This document shows positions 1 through 9,877 of a stretch of DNA of 64,000 nt, piece after piece. The DNA is from Bacillus salipaludis (lineage in GTDB: Bacteria > Bacillota > Bacilli > Bacillales_B > DSM-18226), in contig NZ_SMYO01000003.1 of assembly GCF_004358205.1 (NCBI RefSeq), positions 124,001 to 188,000 on the forward strand, given 5' to 3'. Made by a program: the position numbers and the translations under genes. Below the pieces are notes generated by a model that saw only the letters and a program-made list of their open reading frames with translations, ran no database searches and was not told the DNA's origin. How positions within the stretch are numbered: position 1 is the first letter of the stretch; every line of letters begins with the position of its first letter.

Positions 1-1
1 G

Positions 2-55
2 TCTTACGCAAATGAACTAAAAAATGGAGATGAATCAATTGTGTCATTCATATGA
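2..55 (+). CDS. C-terminal end of a tenI/thiE-like gene (partial)
   Basis: An open frame enters from the left edge and ends with TGA at 53-55, giving a 17-residue tail that includes ANELKNGDES. It overlaps the start of thiO by about 30 bases. In Bacillus thiamine operons the gene before thiO is tenI, the thiazole tautomerase, so that identity is inferred from position only. Another frame stops at 13-15 and could be the true end instead; too little is visible to decide. Confidence 0.35.
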   Translation, partial: SYANELKNGDESIVSFI

Positions 56-1163
56 TGTTGCCATTATCGGCGGCGGAATTAACGGTGCTTCCATCGCCTA
101 TCAGCTTTCCAAGTTGGGTAAAAAAGTCATTATTTTAGAAAAAGAAGGATTGGCTTGCAAGGCTTCGAGTGCCGCCGCGGGAATGCTCGCAGCCCAAGCG
201 GAAATCGAACAAGAAGGTCCCCTCTTCCAGCTGGCAATAAAAAGTCAGTCCATGTTTCCTGAGCTTTCAAACGAGTTATTCGATCTTACAGGGGTCGATA
301 TTGAGTTCGTCCAAAAAGGAATGTTAAAAGTCGCAGAAACAGATGAAATTGCAACCGAGTTGAAAAAACAGGTTATTTTCCAACAAAATTGGGATTCCAA
401 AATCCAATGGCTCGACTCATGGGAAATAAGCGAAATGGAACCAGCTATTTCACCGAGTGTTGCCGGTGGGATGTATCTCCCAAATGACGGACATGTACAG
501 CCGGAAAAATTAACTCAGGGCTTTGCAAAAGCCGCCATCCACTATGGAGCAGAAATTCATGAAAATACGGAGGTCCTCTCTTTTCTTTTTGAAAACGGGC
601 AGGTCAAAGGGGTTAAAACTTCAAATGGCCTCGTCCATAGTGAACAAGTGATCGTGGCAACCGGTGCCTGGGCTGGCAGATTAATGAAGGAATCCGGTTT
701 AGACCTTCCTGTGTTCCCTGTTAAAGGTGAATGTTTTTCTATCAAAACGGATGTACCATTCATTAATCGGACGATTTTTTCCGATAAACGCTGTTATCTC
801 GTCCCAAAACGAAATGGGGAGATTTATATTGGCGCAACAATGATAGAAGATACTTTTGATGACAAGGTCACTCCGCAAGGAATTGCAACATTAATTGAAA
901 GAGCAACCCATCTTATTCCTAAAATTAAGGATGCAGCATGGGAGCGGGTTTGGTGTGGAATCCGGCCTCAAACAGGTGATGGACTTCCTTATATAGGCGA
1001 GCATCCGGAATGGAAGGGTTTATTTGTCGCGACCGGGCATTTTCGGAATGGAATCCTGTTAAGTCCGATTACAGGAAAACTTGTCGCTGACTTATTAGTT
1101 GGTAATCAGGATTCTCTTCTTTCCGCGTTTCAGTTGGAGAGGCACACCGAAACGGTAATTTGA
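24..1163 (+). CDS. thiO: Glycine oxidase ThiO
   Basis: FAD-dependent glycine oxidase that makes iminoglycine (dehydroglycine) for the thiazole ring of thiamine. The 379-residue length fits the family. An N-terminal dinucleotide-binding motif GGGINGAS lies near residue 16, followed by an AAAGMLAAQ segment typical of the DAO/ThiO flavin site, and the C-terminal half has GIRPQTGDGLPYIG and ATGHFRNGILLSP. It starts inside the end of the preceding gene, suggesting translational coupling; ATG at 30 is an alternative start. The rest of the thiazole set (thiS, thiG, thiF) follows only after an opposing gene, so thiO probably ends the first transcript. Confidence 0.93.
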   Translation: MEMNQLCHSYDVAIIGGGINGASIAYQLSKLGKKVIILEKEGLACKASSAAAGMLAAQAEIEQEGPLFQLAIKSQSMFPELSNELFDLTGVDIEFVQKGMLKVAETDEIATELKKQVIFQQNWDSKIQWLDSWEISEMEPAISPSVAGGMYLPNDGHVQPEKLTQGFAKAAIHYGAEIHENTEVLSFLFENGQVKGVKTSNGLVHSEQVIVATGAWAGRLMKESGLDLPVFPVKGECFSIKTDVPFINRTIFSDKRCYLVPKRNGEIYIGATMIEDTFDDKVTPQGIATLIERATHLIPKIKDAAWERVWCGIRPQTGDGLPYIGEHPEWKGLFVATGHFRNGILLSPITGKLVADLLVGNQDSLLSAFQLERHTETVI

Positions 1164-1193
1164 GGTCGGAACGGAATATTGCGTTCCGACCTC
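1162..1193. terminator. Hairpin between converging thiO and MBL genes
   Basis: A perfect 12-bp inverted repeat, GAGGTCGGAACG at 1162-1173 and CGTTCCGACCTC at 1182-1193, has an 8-base loop and begins at the thiO stop. It lies where two converging genes end, so it probably ends transcription from both sides. It lacks a strong T run, which lowers certainty. Confidence 0.6.
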
Positions 1194-1202
1194 ATTGATA
1201 CA

Positions 1203-1952
1203 TTACCCTTTTAAAATTTCTAGCAATCTTTCACGAAAATTGCCAGCAAATAATCCGCCATGATAACAAATGACTTTTTCAATGTCATAGCTTAAAAGAT
1301 TATCAAGTGATTTTATTGCCATTTCATTATCTAAGGCGTATTTCGGATCAGCCGGATATAATTGTCCTTCTTGAACAATTAATGCATCCCCGGCAATTAA
1401 GGTTTTGCTTGCTTGATGGTAAAAACTCAAATGACCCGGAGTATGTCCAGCCGTGTCGATCGCAATCACTCCACCACAGTAAGGTAATTCCTGACCACCT
1501 TCAATTACATGGTCTACTTTTGCCTTTGGTGGATTTTCTAATCGAGATTTAAAAGCGCGGCGAAAGTCTTCTGGAACTTCAGGCGGAAGCGATTCCAAGG
1601 CTTTCGTAATGGATTCAGGGGTAATCCTTAGAATCATTTTTTCACCTTGAATAAACGGCTTTTCTAACTCACTCGCATAAACATCTATTTTTTCCGGGGA
1701 TTCTTCCAGGATGTTTGGTAAACTGCCGATATGGTCGATATCTTGATGAGTGATGAGGATTTTCGTCAGTCGTTCAAATAAAACGCCTGCTTTTTCAATC
1801 CCAACACGCAAATCATTCAAGTTGCCGGGATAACCTGTGTCAATCAAGATTAGGTCATCTTCATCCCAAATGATGGCCGGGTGGATGACATTTACCTCAC
1901 CAGTAGAATTGATAGAGATTTCTAACATGTGAATACCATTTTTCTTAAACAT
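1203..1952 (-). CDS. Metallo-beta-lactamase-fold hydrolase
   Basis: Zinc-dependent hydrolase of the MBL superfamily, glyoxalase II-like group. The metal motif reads THQDIDHIGS (the HxxxDH variant), followed by AGHTPGHLSFY and a late histidine in VICYHGGLF. I start it at ATG 1952, about 249 residues, because a TGGAGGGA ribosome site stands just upstream; a longer frame reaches 1982 without a better site. It runs against the thiamine genes and splits thiO from thiS, so it is probably independent of that pathway. The substrate cannot be told from sequence. Confidence 0.85.
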   Translation of the reverse strand: MFKKNGIHMLEISINSTGEVNVIHPAIIWDEDDLILIDTGYPGNLNDLRVGIEKAGVLFERLTKILITHQDIDHIGSLPNILEESPEKIDVYASELEKPFIQGEKMILRITPESITKALESLPPEVPEDFRRAFKSRLENPPKAKVDHVIEGGQELPYCGGVIAIDTAGHTPGHLSFYHQASKTLIAGDALIVQEGQLYPADPKYALDNEMAIKSLDNLLSYDIEKVICYHGGLFAGNFRERLLEILKG

Positions 1953-2093
1953 TGGATCCCTCCAGAGAAAATTAATCATCACTGCGAATCCAATATTACA
2001 TCTTTAAAAAAGTTTTATCAATACGCAAACATTTAATCATACCATATAAAAATTTTTCCGTCAAGGTATTTATCAAAACAAAGGAGGCTTTAC

Positions 2094-2297
2094 ATGAAGC
2101 TTTTGTTAAATGGCGAAAGAGTTATACTCCCCGATGATATTGTGTTTGTTTCGGATGTTCTTAATCACTTTGAGGTTCACAATAAAGTGGTGGTCGTGGA
2201 ACTCAATGGCAAGATTTTAACCAAAACGGAACACCAGAGTACTAGAATATCAGATAAAGATAAAATCGAAATTGTTCATTTTGTAGGAGGCGGTTGA
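2094..2297 (+). CDS. thiS: Sulfur carrier protein ThiS
   Basis: Small ubiquitin-like sulfur carrier of 67 residues. Its C-terminal Gly-Gly is adenylated by ThiF and converted to thiocarboxylate, which donates sulfur to ThiG. The protein ends in HFVGGG, the diagnostic tail, and begins with MKLLLNGE, a typical first beta strand. AAAGGAGG stands 7 bases before the ATG. The thiG start follows one base after its stop, so the two are coupled. Confidence 0.95.
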   Translation: MKLLLNGERVILPDDIVFVSDVLNHFEVHNKVVVVELNGKILTKTEHQSTRISDKDKIEIVHFVGGG

Positions 2298-2298
2298 T

Positions 2299-3066
2299 AT
2301 GTTAAAAATTGGTCCATTATCTTTTCAATCTCGTTTATTACTTGGAACGGGAAAATATCCAAGCTTTGAAATCCAGAAGGAAGCAGTTGAAGTTTCTAAA
2401 GCAGAAATTCTTACCTTTGCTGTGAGAAGAATGAATATATTTGAAGCTGGCCAGCCGAATTTTTTAGAACAGCTTGATCCTTCTAAATTTACACTCCTCC
2501 CCAATACAGCGGGGGCAAAAACGGCCGAAGAGGCGGTCCGCATTGCGAAACTAGCGAAAGCATCCGGCTTGTGCGACATGATTAAAGTCGAGGTGATTGG
2601 CTGCGATCAAACCTTGCTTCCTGACCCTGTTGAAACATTACGGGCGACCGAGGAATTGGTAAAGGAAGGATTTATCGTTCTCCCTTATACTTCTGATGAT
2701 GTTGTGTTAGCAAGAAAACTGCAAGAGCTGGGATGCCATGCCATTATGCCAGGAGCATCACCCATCGGTTCCGGCCAAGGAATCATCAACCCTGTTAACC
2801 TTAGCTTTATTATCGAACAGGCAGTGGTTCCGGTCATTGTCGATGCCGGAATTGGCTCTCCTGCTGATGCGGCTTTGGCAATGGAACTTGGGGCGGATGG
2901 TGTGTTATTAAATACCGCTGTATCTGCAGCAAAGGATCCTGTGAAAATGGCAAAAGCTATGAATCTAGCGATTGAAGCTGGGCGCTTAGGCTATGAAGCC
3001 GGACGCATTGAGAAAAAGCGATATGCGACGGCCAGCAGTCCTAAGGAAGGAATGAGTATTGGGTGA
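2299..3066 (+). CDS. thiG: Thiazole synthase ThiG
   Basis: Condenses deoxyxylulose 5-phosphate, dehydroglycine and ThiS thiocarboxylate into the thiazole phosphate of thiamine. The 255 residues form a TIM barrel with characteristic [13 protein letters not shown] at the N terminus, LLPNTAGA, the phosphate loop [11 protein letters not shown] and [12 protein letters not shown], and [12 protein letters not shown]. The Schiff-base lysine is expected in [10 protein letters not shown]. The stop overlaps the GTG start of thiF, as expected in a tight operon. Confidence 0.96.
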   Translation: MLKIGPLSFQSRLLLGTGKYPSFEIQKEAVEVSKAEILTFAVRRMNIFEAGQPNFLEQLDPSKFTLLPNTAGAKTAEEAVRIAKLAKASGLCDMIKVEVIGCDQTLLPDPVETLRATEELVKEGFIVLPYTSDDVVLARKLQELGCHAIMPGASPIGSGQGIINPVNLSFIIEQAVVPVIVDAGIGSPADAALAMELGADGVLLNTAVSAAKDPVKMAKAMNLAIEAGRLGYEAGRIEKKRYATASSPKEGMSIG

Positions 3067-4082
3067 ACGGTCGGTACTCACGCCAGGAGCTTTTTGCACC
3101 AATTGGAAAAAATGGGCAGCAACGGATTGCAGATAAACAAGTGCTGATTATTGGCGCCGGAGCGCTAGGTTCAGGGAGCGCCGAGGCTCTTGTTCGTGCT
3201 GGAATCGGGAAATTAACGATTGTTGACCGCGATTACGTCGAGTGGTCGAATTTGCAGCGGCAGCAGTTATATACAGAAGAAGATGCGAAGAACCGAACGC
3301 CAAAAGCGATTGCGGCTAAAAATCGCTTGAACGCGATAAATTCATCTGTATCTGTTGAGGCTTTGATTGAGGATGCCTCTGTTATAGAGCTCGAGGAATG
3401 GGCTCGGAAAGTGGACCTGATCATCGATGCCACCGATAATTTTGAAACACGAATGATTTTAAATGATGTATCGCAAAAGTATGGGGTTCCATGGATTTAC
3501 GGTGCATGTGTGGGTAGCTATGGAATATCTTATACGATTGTTCCTGATCGGACGCCTTGCCTTTCTTGTTTACTGGAAACGGTTCCTTTAGGAGGAATGA
3601 CCTGTGATACAGCTGGCATTATTAGTCCAGCTGTGAACATGGTGGTTTCTTATCAAATCAGTGAAGCTTTAAAAGTATTGGTTGGGGATTTGAATTCATT
3701 ACGAAACAAACTTGTTTCGTTTGATGTTTGGAGGAACCAATATAGTGCTATTTCGGTAGATTCCTTGAAAAACACGGATTGTCCTTCGTGCGGTGTTGAG
3801 CGCTCCTACCCGTTTTTGTCATATGAAAATGTAACAAAGTCAGCAGTGCTTTGCGGAAGGGATTCGGTTCAGATTCGTCCCTCCTCTCCTGTTGTGCGTG
3901 ATTTGGAGGCTTTGGAGAAGGTATTGGTGAACCAAGGAGGCATGGTGCAGCGGAATCCTTATCTATTGTCTTATAGCGTAGATTCTTTTAGAATGGTTAT
4001 ATTTAAAGATGGTAGAGTGATTGTGCACGGAACGAAGGATCTTATGGAAGCAAAAGTGCTTTATCATCGTTACTTGGGGTAA
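3063..4082 (+). CDS. thiF: ThiS adenylyltransferase ThiF (ThiF/MoeB/HesA family)
   Basis: E1-like enzyme that adenylates the C-terminal glycine of ThiS. A nucleotide loop GAGALGSG sits near residue 31, followed by [13 protein letters not shown], which carries the conserved Asp and Arg. Zinc cysteines appear as CLSC and CPSCG. After the core, residues of about 255-339 form an extra C-terminal domain, as in the roughly 340-residue Bacillus proteins. Translation starts at GTG 3063, overlapping the thiG stop by four bases. A MoeB role in molybdopterin synthesis is the alternative, but the thiSG context favours ThiF. Confidence 0.92.
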   Translation: MNGRYSRQELFAPIGKNGQQRIADKQVLIIGAGALGSGSAEALVRAGIGKLTIVDRDYVEWSNLQRQQLYTEEDAKNRTPKAIAAKNRLNAINSSVSVEALIEDASVIELEEWARKVDLIIDATDNFETRMILNDVSQKYGVPWIYGACVGSYGISYTIVPDRTPCLSCLLETVPLGGMTCDTAGIISPAVNMVVSYQISEALKVLVGDLNSLRNKLVSFDVWRNQYSAISVDSLKNTDCPSCGVERSYPFLSYENVTKSAVLCGRDSVQIRPSSPVVRDLEALEKVLVNQGGMVQRNPYLLSYSVDSFRMVIFKDGRVIVHGTKDLMEAKVLYHRYLG

Positions 4083-4398
4083 TTAGGACTTCGTGTGGGA
4101 CAGTTTACATGTTTTTATTTGAATTACGTTTCTTCGGCGGCTTTTGAAAAACAGTTTCCTCTTTTGGTAATGGATTTTTTTCCTCCGGGAGGTCCGATAA
4201 GACATTTTCATGATTTTTCATGGCTTTGTCCTACCGGCAACACTGGAGAGTCATTATTTTACTTTTCGCTTTGAATTTTGTCCCTCCACGGCTGGAGGGA
4301 CATTTTTCATTTATTTTTTTAGATTTTATCCTTGCACAGGCGTTGGAAAGATGTTTTCTATCAATTTACGTAGATTATGACCTTCTGCTGCCATCAAC
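4083..4398 (+). repeat. Intergenic stretch with degenerate 51-bp-type hairpin units
   Basis: No convincing gene is present here. The stretch holds scattered pieces of the repeat found as tandem arrays near 32.6 and 34.1 kb: GGGACAGTTTAC near 4097, AACAGTTTCCTC near 4150, and a complete palindromic core at 4280-4301. The pieces are diverged and out of register, so this looks like an old array. The region separates converging thiF and bioI. Confidence 0.5.
4280..4301 (+). terminator. Hairpin with T-run downstream of thiF
   Basis: GTCCCTCCA and TGGAGGGAC pair perfectly over 9 bp around a 4-base loop and are followed by ATTTTTC on the plus strand. The same hairpin is the core of the 51-bp repeat family. 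It may terminate thiF transcripts. Confidence 0.6.
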
Positions 4399-5601
4399 TT
4401 AATCGAATGTAATATTCAGTTCCTTTAACGATCGAAACCCAATCAGTTTTCTCCATTGCACTTCAGGATCAGATAATTGAAGGTTATCCTTCCAAGCTGA
4501 GAGCGATTGAAGTGCAATTTGTGCCTCTAACCGTGCCAAAGGAGCACCTAAACAAAAATGTGAACCATACCCAAAGGCAAGATGCTGATTCGGCTCCCTT
4601 TTGATATCCAGTAAATATGGTTCATGGAATTGCTTTGGATCTCGATTGGCAGCACCCAAAAGAATATAAACCTGGTCGCCTTTATTAATCTTTTTCTTCT
4701 TGATCTCGATATCCTCTGACGCAACCCGAGCGGTCATCTGTGTTGGACTTTCATAGCGCAAAAATTCCTCAACCGCCCTTTCCATTAGCAAGGGGTTTTC
4801 CTTTAACTCCATCATTTGTTGGGGATGTTTCAATAAAACGAGCATGGAATTGCTGATCAAATTAACGGTAGTCTCATGACCGGCAATCACAAGTAAAATG
4901 CAGGCTGCCAATAATTCATCGTCCGTTAGCCTGTCACCTTGCTGCTCCTCTTTTATTAACAAGCTGATTAGGTCCTGTTCAGGTCTTACTTTCCGTTTCA
5001 TAATCAGCTCTTTAAAATAATTCCTAATGATTAACATCTCTGCATTCCCATTGTCTAACACCTTTCTCGATCGTGTAAAATCGATGGTTTGAATTAAGCT
5101 TGATGCCCATTCCCTAAATCGATATCGATCTTCTCGCGGTACTCCCAAAATTTTCGCGATAATCTGACTTGCTAATGGAAACGAAAAATCGGATACAATA
5201 TCCATGGTTTTTTTATTTTGAAACGACACTAGTAATTCGTTGACCGTTTGTTCGATATAAGGACGAAGTTGATCAACCGTTTTTGGTGTGAATACATTAC
5301 TTACCAGGAAACGTAACCGTTTATGATCTGGTTGATTTTTAAATAGCATCATATCGTTTTGGATATTTTTTAATTCGTCATATTTTTTTGATGCCAAGGG
5401 CAGCGGGATGCGATTTATAAAGCGGGTATCTTTCAGAATCATTTTTGCTTCTTCATATCCTGTTACATACCATCCCGGCTGCTTCAATAGATTTCCCCAA
5501 TGGATTGGATGAATAGATCGAAACCTATCATAAAGTGGATACGGATTATGAAAAAAATCAAGTGGGCTAGCTGGTATCGTTTGTTTAAGAATCGTTTTCA
5601 T
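4399..5601 (-). CDS. bioI: Cytochrome P450, BioI-like (pimelate-forming)
   Basis: Class-I-type soluble P450 of 400 residues. The I-helix oxygen motif is AGHETT, the K-helix ExxR motif lies in VEEFLRYESP, and the heme loop is FGYGSHFCLGAP, whose cysteine ligates the heme. In B. subtilis BioI (CYP107H1) cleaves acyl-ACP fatty chains to make pimeloyl precursors, and it sits last in bioWAFDBI exactly as here. GGAAGGGG precedes the ATG. A strong hairpin separates it from bioB, so it may be expressed at a lower level than the rest of the operon. Another P450 activity is possible, but context supports BioI. Confidence 0.88.
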   Translation of the reverse strand: MKTILKQTIPASPLDFFHNPYPLYDRFRSIHPIHWGNLLKQPGWYVTGYEEAKMILKDTRFINRIPLPLASKKYDELKNIQNDMMLFKNQPDHKRLRFLVSNVFTPKTVDQLRPYIEQTVNELLVSFQNKKTMDIVSDFSFPLASQIIAKILGVPREDRYRFREWASSLIQTIDFTRSRKVLDNGNAEMLIIRNYFKELIMKRKVRPEQDLISLLIKEEQQGDRLTDDELLAACILLVIAGHETTVNLISNSMLVLLKHPQQMMELKENPLLMERAVEEFLRYESPTQMTARVASEDIEIKKKKINKGDQVYILLGAANRDPKQFHEPYLLDIKREPNQHLAFGYGSHFCLGAPLARLEAQIALQSLSAWKDNLQLSDPEVQWRKLIGFRSLKELNITFD

Positions 5602-5620
5602 TTCGGTCCCCTTCCTATAT

Positions 5621-5663
5621 GGATAAAAGTCTTACAGAATGAATTTCTGTAAGACTTTTATCC
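5621..5663 (-). terminator. Perfect 19-bp hairpin between bioB and bioI
   Basis: The arms 5621-5639 and 5645-5663 pair perfectly around a 5-base loop. It starts 4 bases after the bioB stop codon. The T-rich part lies inside the stem, not after it. In B. subtilis a terminator between bioB and bioI gives a short and a long bio transcript; the same arrangement is inferred here. Confidence 0.7.
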
Positions 5664-5666
5664 TTT

Positions 5667-6674
5667 CTATTTTTCTGCCGCCAAGCTTGCCTTCATTTCT
5701 TCCACTGATTCAATCTCAAATCCTAAATCCTGTAACATTTTATAATCCTCATTCTCCTCTTGCCCTGCTGTCGTTAAATAATCGCCAATAAAAATTGAGT
5801 TGGCTGCATAGAACCCTAACGGCTGTAAAGAACGAAGGTTGACTTCACGTCCTCCTGAGATTCGAATCTCCTTCGTTGGATTGATAAAACGGAAAAGTGC
5901 GAGCACTTTTAAACAATAAAGCGGTTTTAATTCCTTTACACCTTGCAGTGGAGTACCATCAATCGCATGTAAGAAATTAACTGGAATTGAATCCGCATCA
6001 AGAGCCTTTAAGCTATAGGCCATATCGGCGACATCCTGCTTCGTTTCCCGCATGCCAACTATAACCCCTGAACACGGCGACATCCCGGATTCTTTTACCA
6101 TCTCAACGGTATTGACACGGTCATCATAGGTATGAGAAGTAGTAATGTTGGCATGATTGTTTGCAGATGTATTGATATTATGGTTGTAACGGTCTACCCC
6201 GGCTTCCTTCAGACGATTAGCTTGTTCAGGCTTCAACAGACCAAGGCAGGCACAGACTTTTAAACCGTATGAATCTTTAATTTCCTTAACCGCTTCGACT
6301 ACATGATCAATCTCTTTATTGGATGGCCCCCGGCCACTTGCCACAATACAGTATGTTCCCACGTTTAAATCATAGGCACGCTTTGCGCCTTCAATGATTG
6401 TATCCTTATCTACCATTCTATATGTATTAATCGGCGCGGTTGAAATGGAAGATTGTGAACAATAACCACAATTTTCAGGGCATAAACCTGATTTAGTATT
6501 CATGATCATATTCAGCTTTACTTTATTCCCGAAATAACGTTTCCTAATTTGAAATGCCGCATGCATGAGCAACAAAACATCCTCATCCGGACATTCTAAA
6601 ATTGAAAGAGCCTCCTCATTCGTTACTTCCTTACCCTTTAATACCTGATCCGCAAGCTCCATCCATTTATTCAT
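5667..6674 (-). CDS. bioB: Biotin synthase BioB
   Basis: Radical SAM enzyme that inserts sulfur into dethiobiotin to form biotin. The radical [4Fe-4S] cysteines are visible in CPENCGYCSQ near residue 66. Further family signatures are YNHNINTS, NFLHAIDGTPL and the arginine-bearing ISGGREVNLR, which ligates the auxiliary cluster. Length (335 residues) is normal. The ATG at 6674 overlaps the bioD stop in an ATGA junction and is preceded by AAAGGAG, so expression is translationally coupled. Confidence 0.96.
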   Translation of the reverse strand: MNKWMELADQVLKGKEVTNEEALSILECPDEDVLLLMHAAFQIRKRYFGNKVKLNMIMNTKSGLCPENCGYCSQSSISTAPINTYRMVDKDTIIEGAKRAYDLNVGTYCIVASGRGPSNKEIDHVVEAVKEIKDSYGLKVCACLGLLKPEQANRLKEAGVDRYNHNINTSANNHANITTSHTYDDRVNTVEMVKESGMSPCSGVIVGMRETKQDVADMAYSLKALDADSIPVNFLHAIDGTPLQGVKELKPLYCLKVLALFRFINPTKEIRISGGREVNLRSLQPLGFYAANSIFIGDYLTTAGQEENEDYKMLQDLGFEIESVEEMKASLAAEK

Positions 6675-7375
6675 ATTATTAACTCCTTTTCCTGTAAAAG
6701 TAATGTCACATCAATGTGTTCTTTTACCATATTTTTCATGTTTTCTAATGTTAAATCTCTCAGTTTAGGAGTAATTCCTAAAATAGGTACACCGCATAAC
6801 TCTTCAATTAATTTAGGATTTGTTTTTTCAGCAAGACTAGGTTGTTCACTAATTCCATTCAAAACAATCCCGGTGATCGTAAGTCCCAGACTTTTTGCAT
6901 ATTGAACCGTTAGAAAAATATGGTTGACGGTCCCAAGATTAGGCCGGGCAACAATTACAATCGGCAGTTCTAACTCCTTTATTAAGTCACTTACTAAAAA
7001 CTGTTCTCCCAATGGGACCGAAATCCCGCCAGCCCCTTCGACAATAAAAAATTCGTGTTTTTCTTTAATCTTTTCCCAGTGACTTAAAACCTCTTCCATC
7101 CTTACGCTTTTACCTTCGAGCTTGGCTGCAACGTATGGTGCAAGTGGTTCCTTAAATACAAAAGGCGTAATTTCTTCGTAAGATAATGACGTTTTGGACA
7201 ATTGTTTTAAAAGACTTGTATCGCTTCTTGGATCCTCACGCGTAATGCCGCTAAGCAATGGCTTAAATACCCCAATATCTATTTGCTGCTCTTTAAGTAC
7301 TGCTGCGATTCCGCTTGATATAATTGTTTTCCCAACATCCGTATCTGTTCCTGTAATAAAAATACCGCTGATCAA
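6671..7375 (-). CDS. bioD: Dethiobiotin synthetase BioD
   Basis: ATP-dependent ring closure of diaminopelargonate with CO2 to dethiobiotin. The P-loop is GTDTDVGKT at the N terminus, and FIVEGAGGISVPL carries the second conserved motif. I place the start at TTG 7375, about 234 residues, because it overlaps the bioF stop in a TTGA junction and matches the usual family N terminus; the frame is open further upstream to 7411 inside bioF. It is the fourth gene of the operon. Confidence 0.93.
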   Translation of the reverse strand: MISGIFITGTDTDVGKTIISSGIAAVLKEQQIDIGVFKPLLSGITREDPRSDTSLLKQLSKTSLSYEEITPFVFKEPLAPYVAAKLEGKSVRMEEVLSHWEKIKEKHEFFIVEGAGGISVPLGEQFLVSDLIKELELPIVIVARPNLGTVNHIFLTVQYAKSLGLTITGIVLNGISEQPSLAEKTNPKLIEELCGVPILGITPKLRDLTLENMKNMVKEHIDVTLLLQEKELII

Positions 7376-8541
7376 ATCATATTCAGCTCCTTTCCAATGC
7401 AATAAAAGCATTTAAGTAAGTAATCAATTTCATTCGAAGAATGGTCGGATGTGACAGTAAGGCGAATCCTACTTTCCCCAACCGGTACCGTAGGCGGACG
7501 GATTGCAGGAGCAAATATTCCTTTTTCCTGAAGCTTTTCAGCAAAAATAACCGCCTTTTTCGGATCTCCGATGATGACAGGAATAATCGGGGTCAGATGC
7601 CCCTTCACGACATATCCCATTTCTGCTAAATTCGTTTTTAGTCTTTTTACATTCGAAAACAACTGCCTCCGCTTTTCATCACTTTCCCCGATGATTTCGA
7701 GTGCGGCATAGGAAGCGGCACAAATGGCCGGCGGCATAGCGGTTTGAAAAATGAAAGTTCTTGCATGGTTGAGCAAAAAGTCAATTAGTATCTGAGAACC
7801 CGCAACAAACCCGCCATCCGTTCCAACGGCCTTACTTAAAGTTCCAATTACAACATCGGGATGGACACCGAAATATTCACTTGTACCCCTGCCTTTTTCT
7901 CCCAAAACACCTGTTGCATGGGCATCATCAACAATTACGTAGGCATGATACCGTTTCGCAAGGGAGATAATATATTTAAGCGGGGCGATCGTTCCATCCA
8001 TACTGAAAACACCATCGGTTACGATAAAACGCCGTTTAAAGTTAGATGTCTCTTTCAATTTTTCTTCAAGATTATCCATATCGATATGTTTATAGACAAC
8101 AGTTGAGGCCTTGGAAAGTCGGCAGCCATCGATAATACTGGCATGATTTAATTGATCACTTAAAATGACATCTCCATTTTCTGGGAGAGAAGATAACACG
8201 CCGACATTCGCTAAAAAGCCGCTTGAAAAAAGTAAGGCAGCTTCTGTTTGCTTAAATTGAGCAATTTTTTCTTCCAGCCTTCGATGCCATTCGGTATGAC
8301 CGGTTGTTAATCTAGAGCCGCTGCTGCCTACGCCAAATTCGTGGAGAATCGTTTCGGCAGCATAAACCAAATGACAATTATACGCGAGCCCTAGATAATT
8401 ATTAGAGGAAAATACAATCTGCTCCTTACCATCAATTAACATTTTTGGCAGTGGAGCTGTATTCATTGTTCGCAGTTTCCGATGTAAACCGGCCGCTTTC
8501 GTTTGATCAATTCGTACACTTAGCCATTCATCAAACTCCAA
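7372..8541 (-). CDS. bioF: 8-amino-7-oxononanoate synthase BioF
   Basis: PLP enzyme that condenses pimeloyl-CoA or pimeloyl-ACP with alanine. The cofactor lysine lies in [13 protein letters not shown], and the family motifs [19 protein letters not shown] and [11 protein letters not shown] are all present over 389 residues. The start is TTG 8541, overlapping the end of bioA by 11 bases with GAGGTGA upstream. Gene order and tight overlaps place it in the biotin operon. Confidence 0.95.
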   Translation of the reverse strand: MEFDEWLSVRIDQTKAAGLHRKLRTMNTAPLPKMLIDGKEQIVFSSNNYLGLAYNCHLVYAAETILHEFGVGSSGSRLTTGHTEWHRRLEEKIAQFKQTEAALLFSSGFLANVGVLSSLPENGDVILSDQLNHASIIDGCRLSKASTVVYKHIDMDNLEEKLKETSNFKRRFIVTDGVFSMDGTIAPLKYIISLAKRYHAYVIVDDAHATGVLGEKGRGTSEYFGVHPDVVIGTLSKAVGTDGGFVAGSQILIDFLLNHARTFIFQTAMPPAICAASYAALEIIGESDEKRRQLFSNVKRLKTNLAEMGYVVKGHLTPIIPVIIGDPKKAVIFAEKLQEKGIFAPAIRPPTVPVGESRIRLTVTSDHSSNEIDYLLKCFYCIGKELNMI

Positions 8542-9877
8542 CGTTCGTCACCTCAATAATCGCTTCTTTCATAATCACTACCATTTCCTTCAATTCTTCA
8601 ATTGTGCTTACATGCGGCGGCATAAAGACGATAGTATCGCCCAAAGGTCTCGTCAGCATACCGAGCTCTCTCATCTTCAGGGTAGCTTGATAGCCGATCC
8701 GTTTTTCCTTCGGGAAAGGCTCCTTCGTTTCCTTTGAAAAAACAAGCTCAATCCCACACATAAACCCGAGCTGGCGGATGTCGCCAACGTAAGGGAGCAA
8801 TTTCAGCTCCTCAAGTAATTTATGGAGATACTCTGCCTTTTCAGATACATTTTCTACAAGGTTTTCTTTTTCAAATATACGGATATTTTCAAGTGCAACT
8901 GCACATCCCAGCTGGTTACCTGTATAAGAATGACCATGGAATAAGGTTTTTAATTTATCGTAGTCATCATAAAAGGCTTGGTAAATTTCCTCTGTTGTCA
9001 AGGTTGCTGCAATTGGCAGGTAGCCCCCTGTAATTCCTTTCCCGACTGCCATTAAATCAGGCTGAACCCCTTCATGCTCACAAGCAAACATTTTCCCCGT
9101 ACGGCCAAATCCGGTAGCAACTTCATCGACAATCATTAGGACATTATATTTTGTGCAGAGGCGACGAACACCTGACAAAAATCCCTCTGGCATCACAATC
9201 ATTCCGCCGGCTCCCTGAACCATTGATTCGATTGAAAGTGCAGCGATTTCTTGATGTTTTTCAATCAGCAATTGTTCAAGTATATGTAAACATTTATCGC
9301 GGCATTGCGCTGGATCTCCGCTTTCAGAATGATAAACAACTGGAATCGGAGCTTTATAGCTTTCAAAAATGAGCGGGCCGTACACTTGATGGTATAGATC
9401 GATCGAACCAACACTTACCGCGCCAATTGTATCTCCATGATAACCATTGTGCATCGCGATAAATTTTTGCTTCTCCGGCCGTCCGATATTCATCCAGTAT
9501 TGAAAGGCCATCTTGAGTGCAATTTCCATCGCTTCTGCACCACTATCGGAATAAAAAACACGAGTCAGTTTTTCGGGACTTATTTCGATTAGTTTTTCTG
9601 CCAGTTCTGTTGCCGGGACATTGGTCATTCCTAAAAGAGTTGAGTGAGCAATTTTATCAAGTTGTTTTTTAATGGCTTCATCTAATTCTTTTTTTCGATG
9701 ACCATGGACATTTAGCCAAAGAGCAGAAAATCCATCATAATATTCCTTTCCATCTGTGTCTTTTACTTTTATGCCTTGGCCGCTTTCAATGATAATTGGA
9801 TTTTTATCGTAATCTTTCATTTGAGTGAACGGTAACCAAAGGTACTTTTTACTTTTTTCAATTAAGTCGTGTGTCAT
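8531..9877 (-). CDS. bioA: Diaminopelargonate aminotransferase (BioA/BioK type)
   Basis: Class III PLP aminotransferase converting 8-amino-7-oxononanoate to 7,8-diaminopelargonate. The N terminus [20 protein letters not shown] strongly resembles the B. subtilis enzyme, which uses lysine rather than SAM as amino donor (also called BioK); lysine use here is inferred from that similarity. Motifs include [29 protein letters not shown] and the lysine of [13 protein letters not shown]. The ATG at 9877 overlaps the bioW stop by four bases and follows GGGAGGAAGAAAA; about 448 residues. Confidence 0.95.
   Translation of the reverse strand: MTHDLIEKSKKYLWLPFTQMKDYDKNPIIIESGQGIKVKDTDGKEYYDGFSALWLNVHGHRKKELDEAIKKQLDKIAHSTLLGMTNVPATELAEKLIEISPEKLTRVFYSDSGAEAMEIALKMAFQYWMNIGRPEKQKFIAMHNGYHGDTIGAVSVGSIDLYHQVYGPLIFESYKAPIPVVYHSESGDPAQCRDKCLHILEQLLIEKHQEIAALSIESMVQGAGGMIVMPEGFLSGVRRLCTKYNVLMIVDEVATGFGRTGKMFACEHEGVQPDLMAVGKGITGGYLPIAATLTTEEIYQAFYDDYDKLKTLFHGHSYTGNQLGCAVALENIRIFEKENLVENVSEKAEYLHKLLEELKLLPYVGDIRQLGFMCGIELVFSKETKEPFPKEKRIGYQATLKMRELGMLTRPLGDTIVFMPPHVSTIEELKEMVVIMKEAIIEVTNVGV

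Noticed and set aside
4220..4402. 60-residue plus-strand frame after thiF
   Set aside because: It has no ribosome site and covers a hairpin and degenerate repeats.
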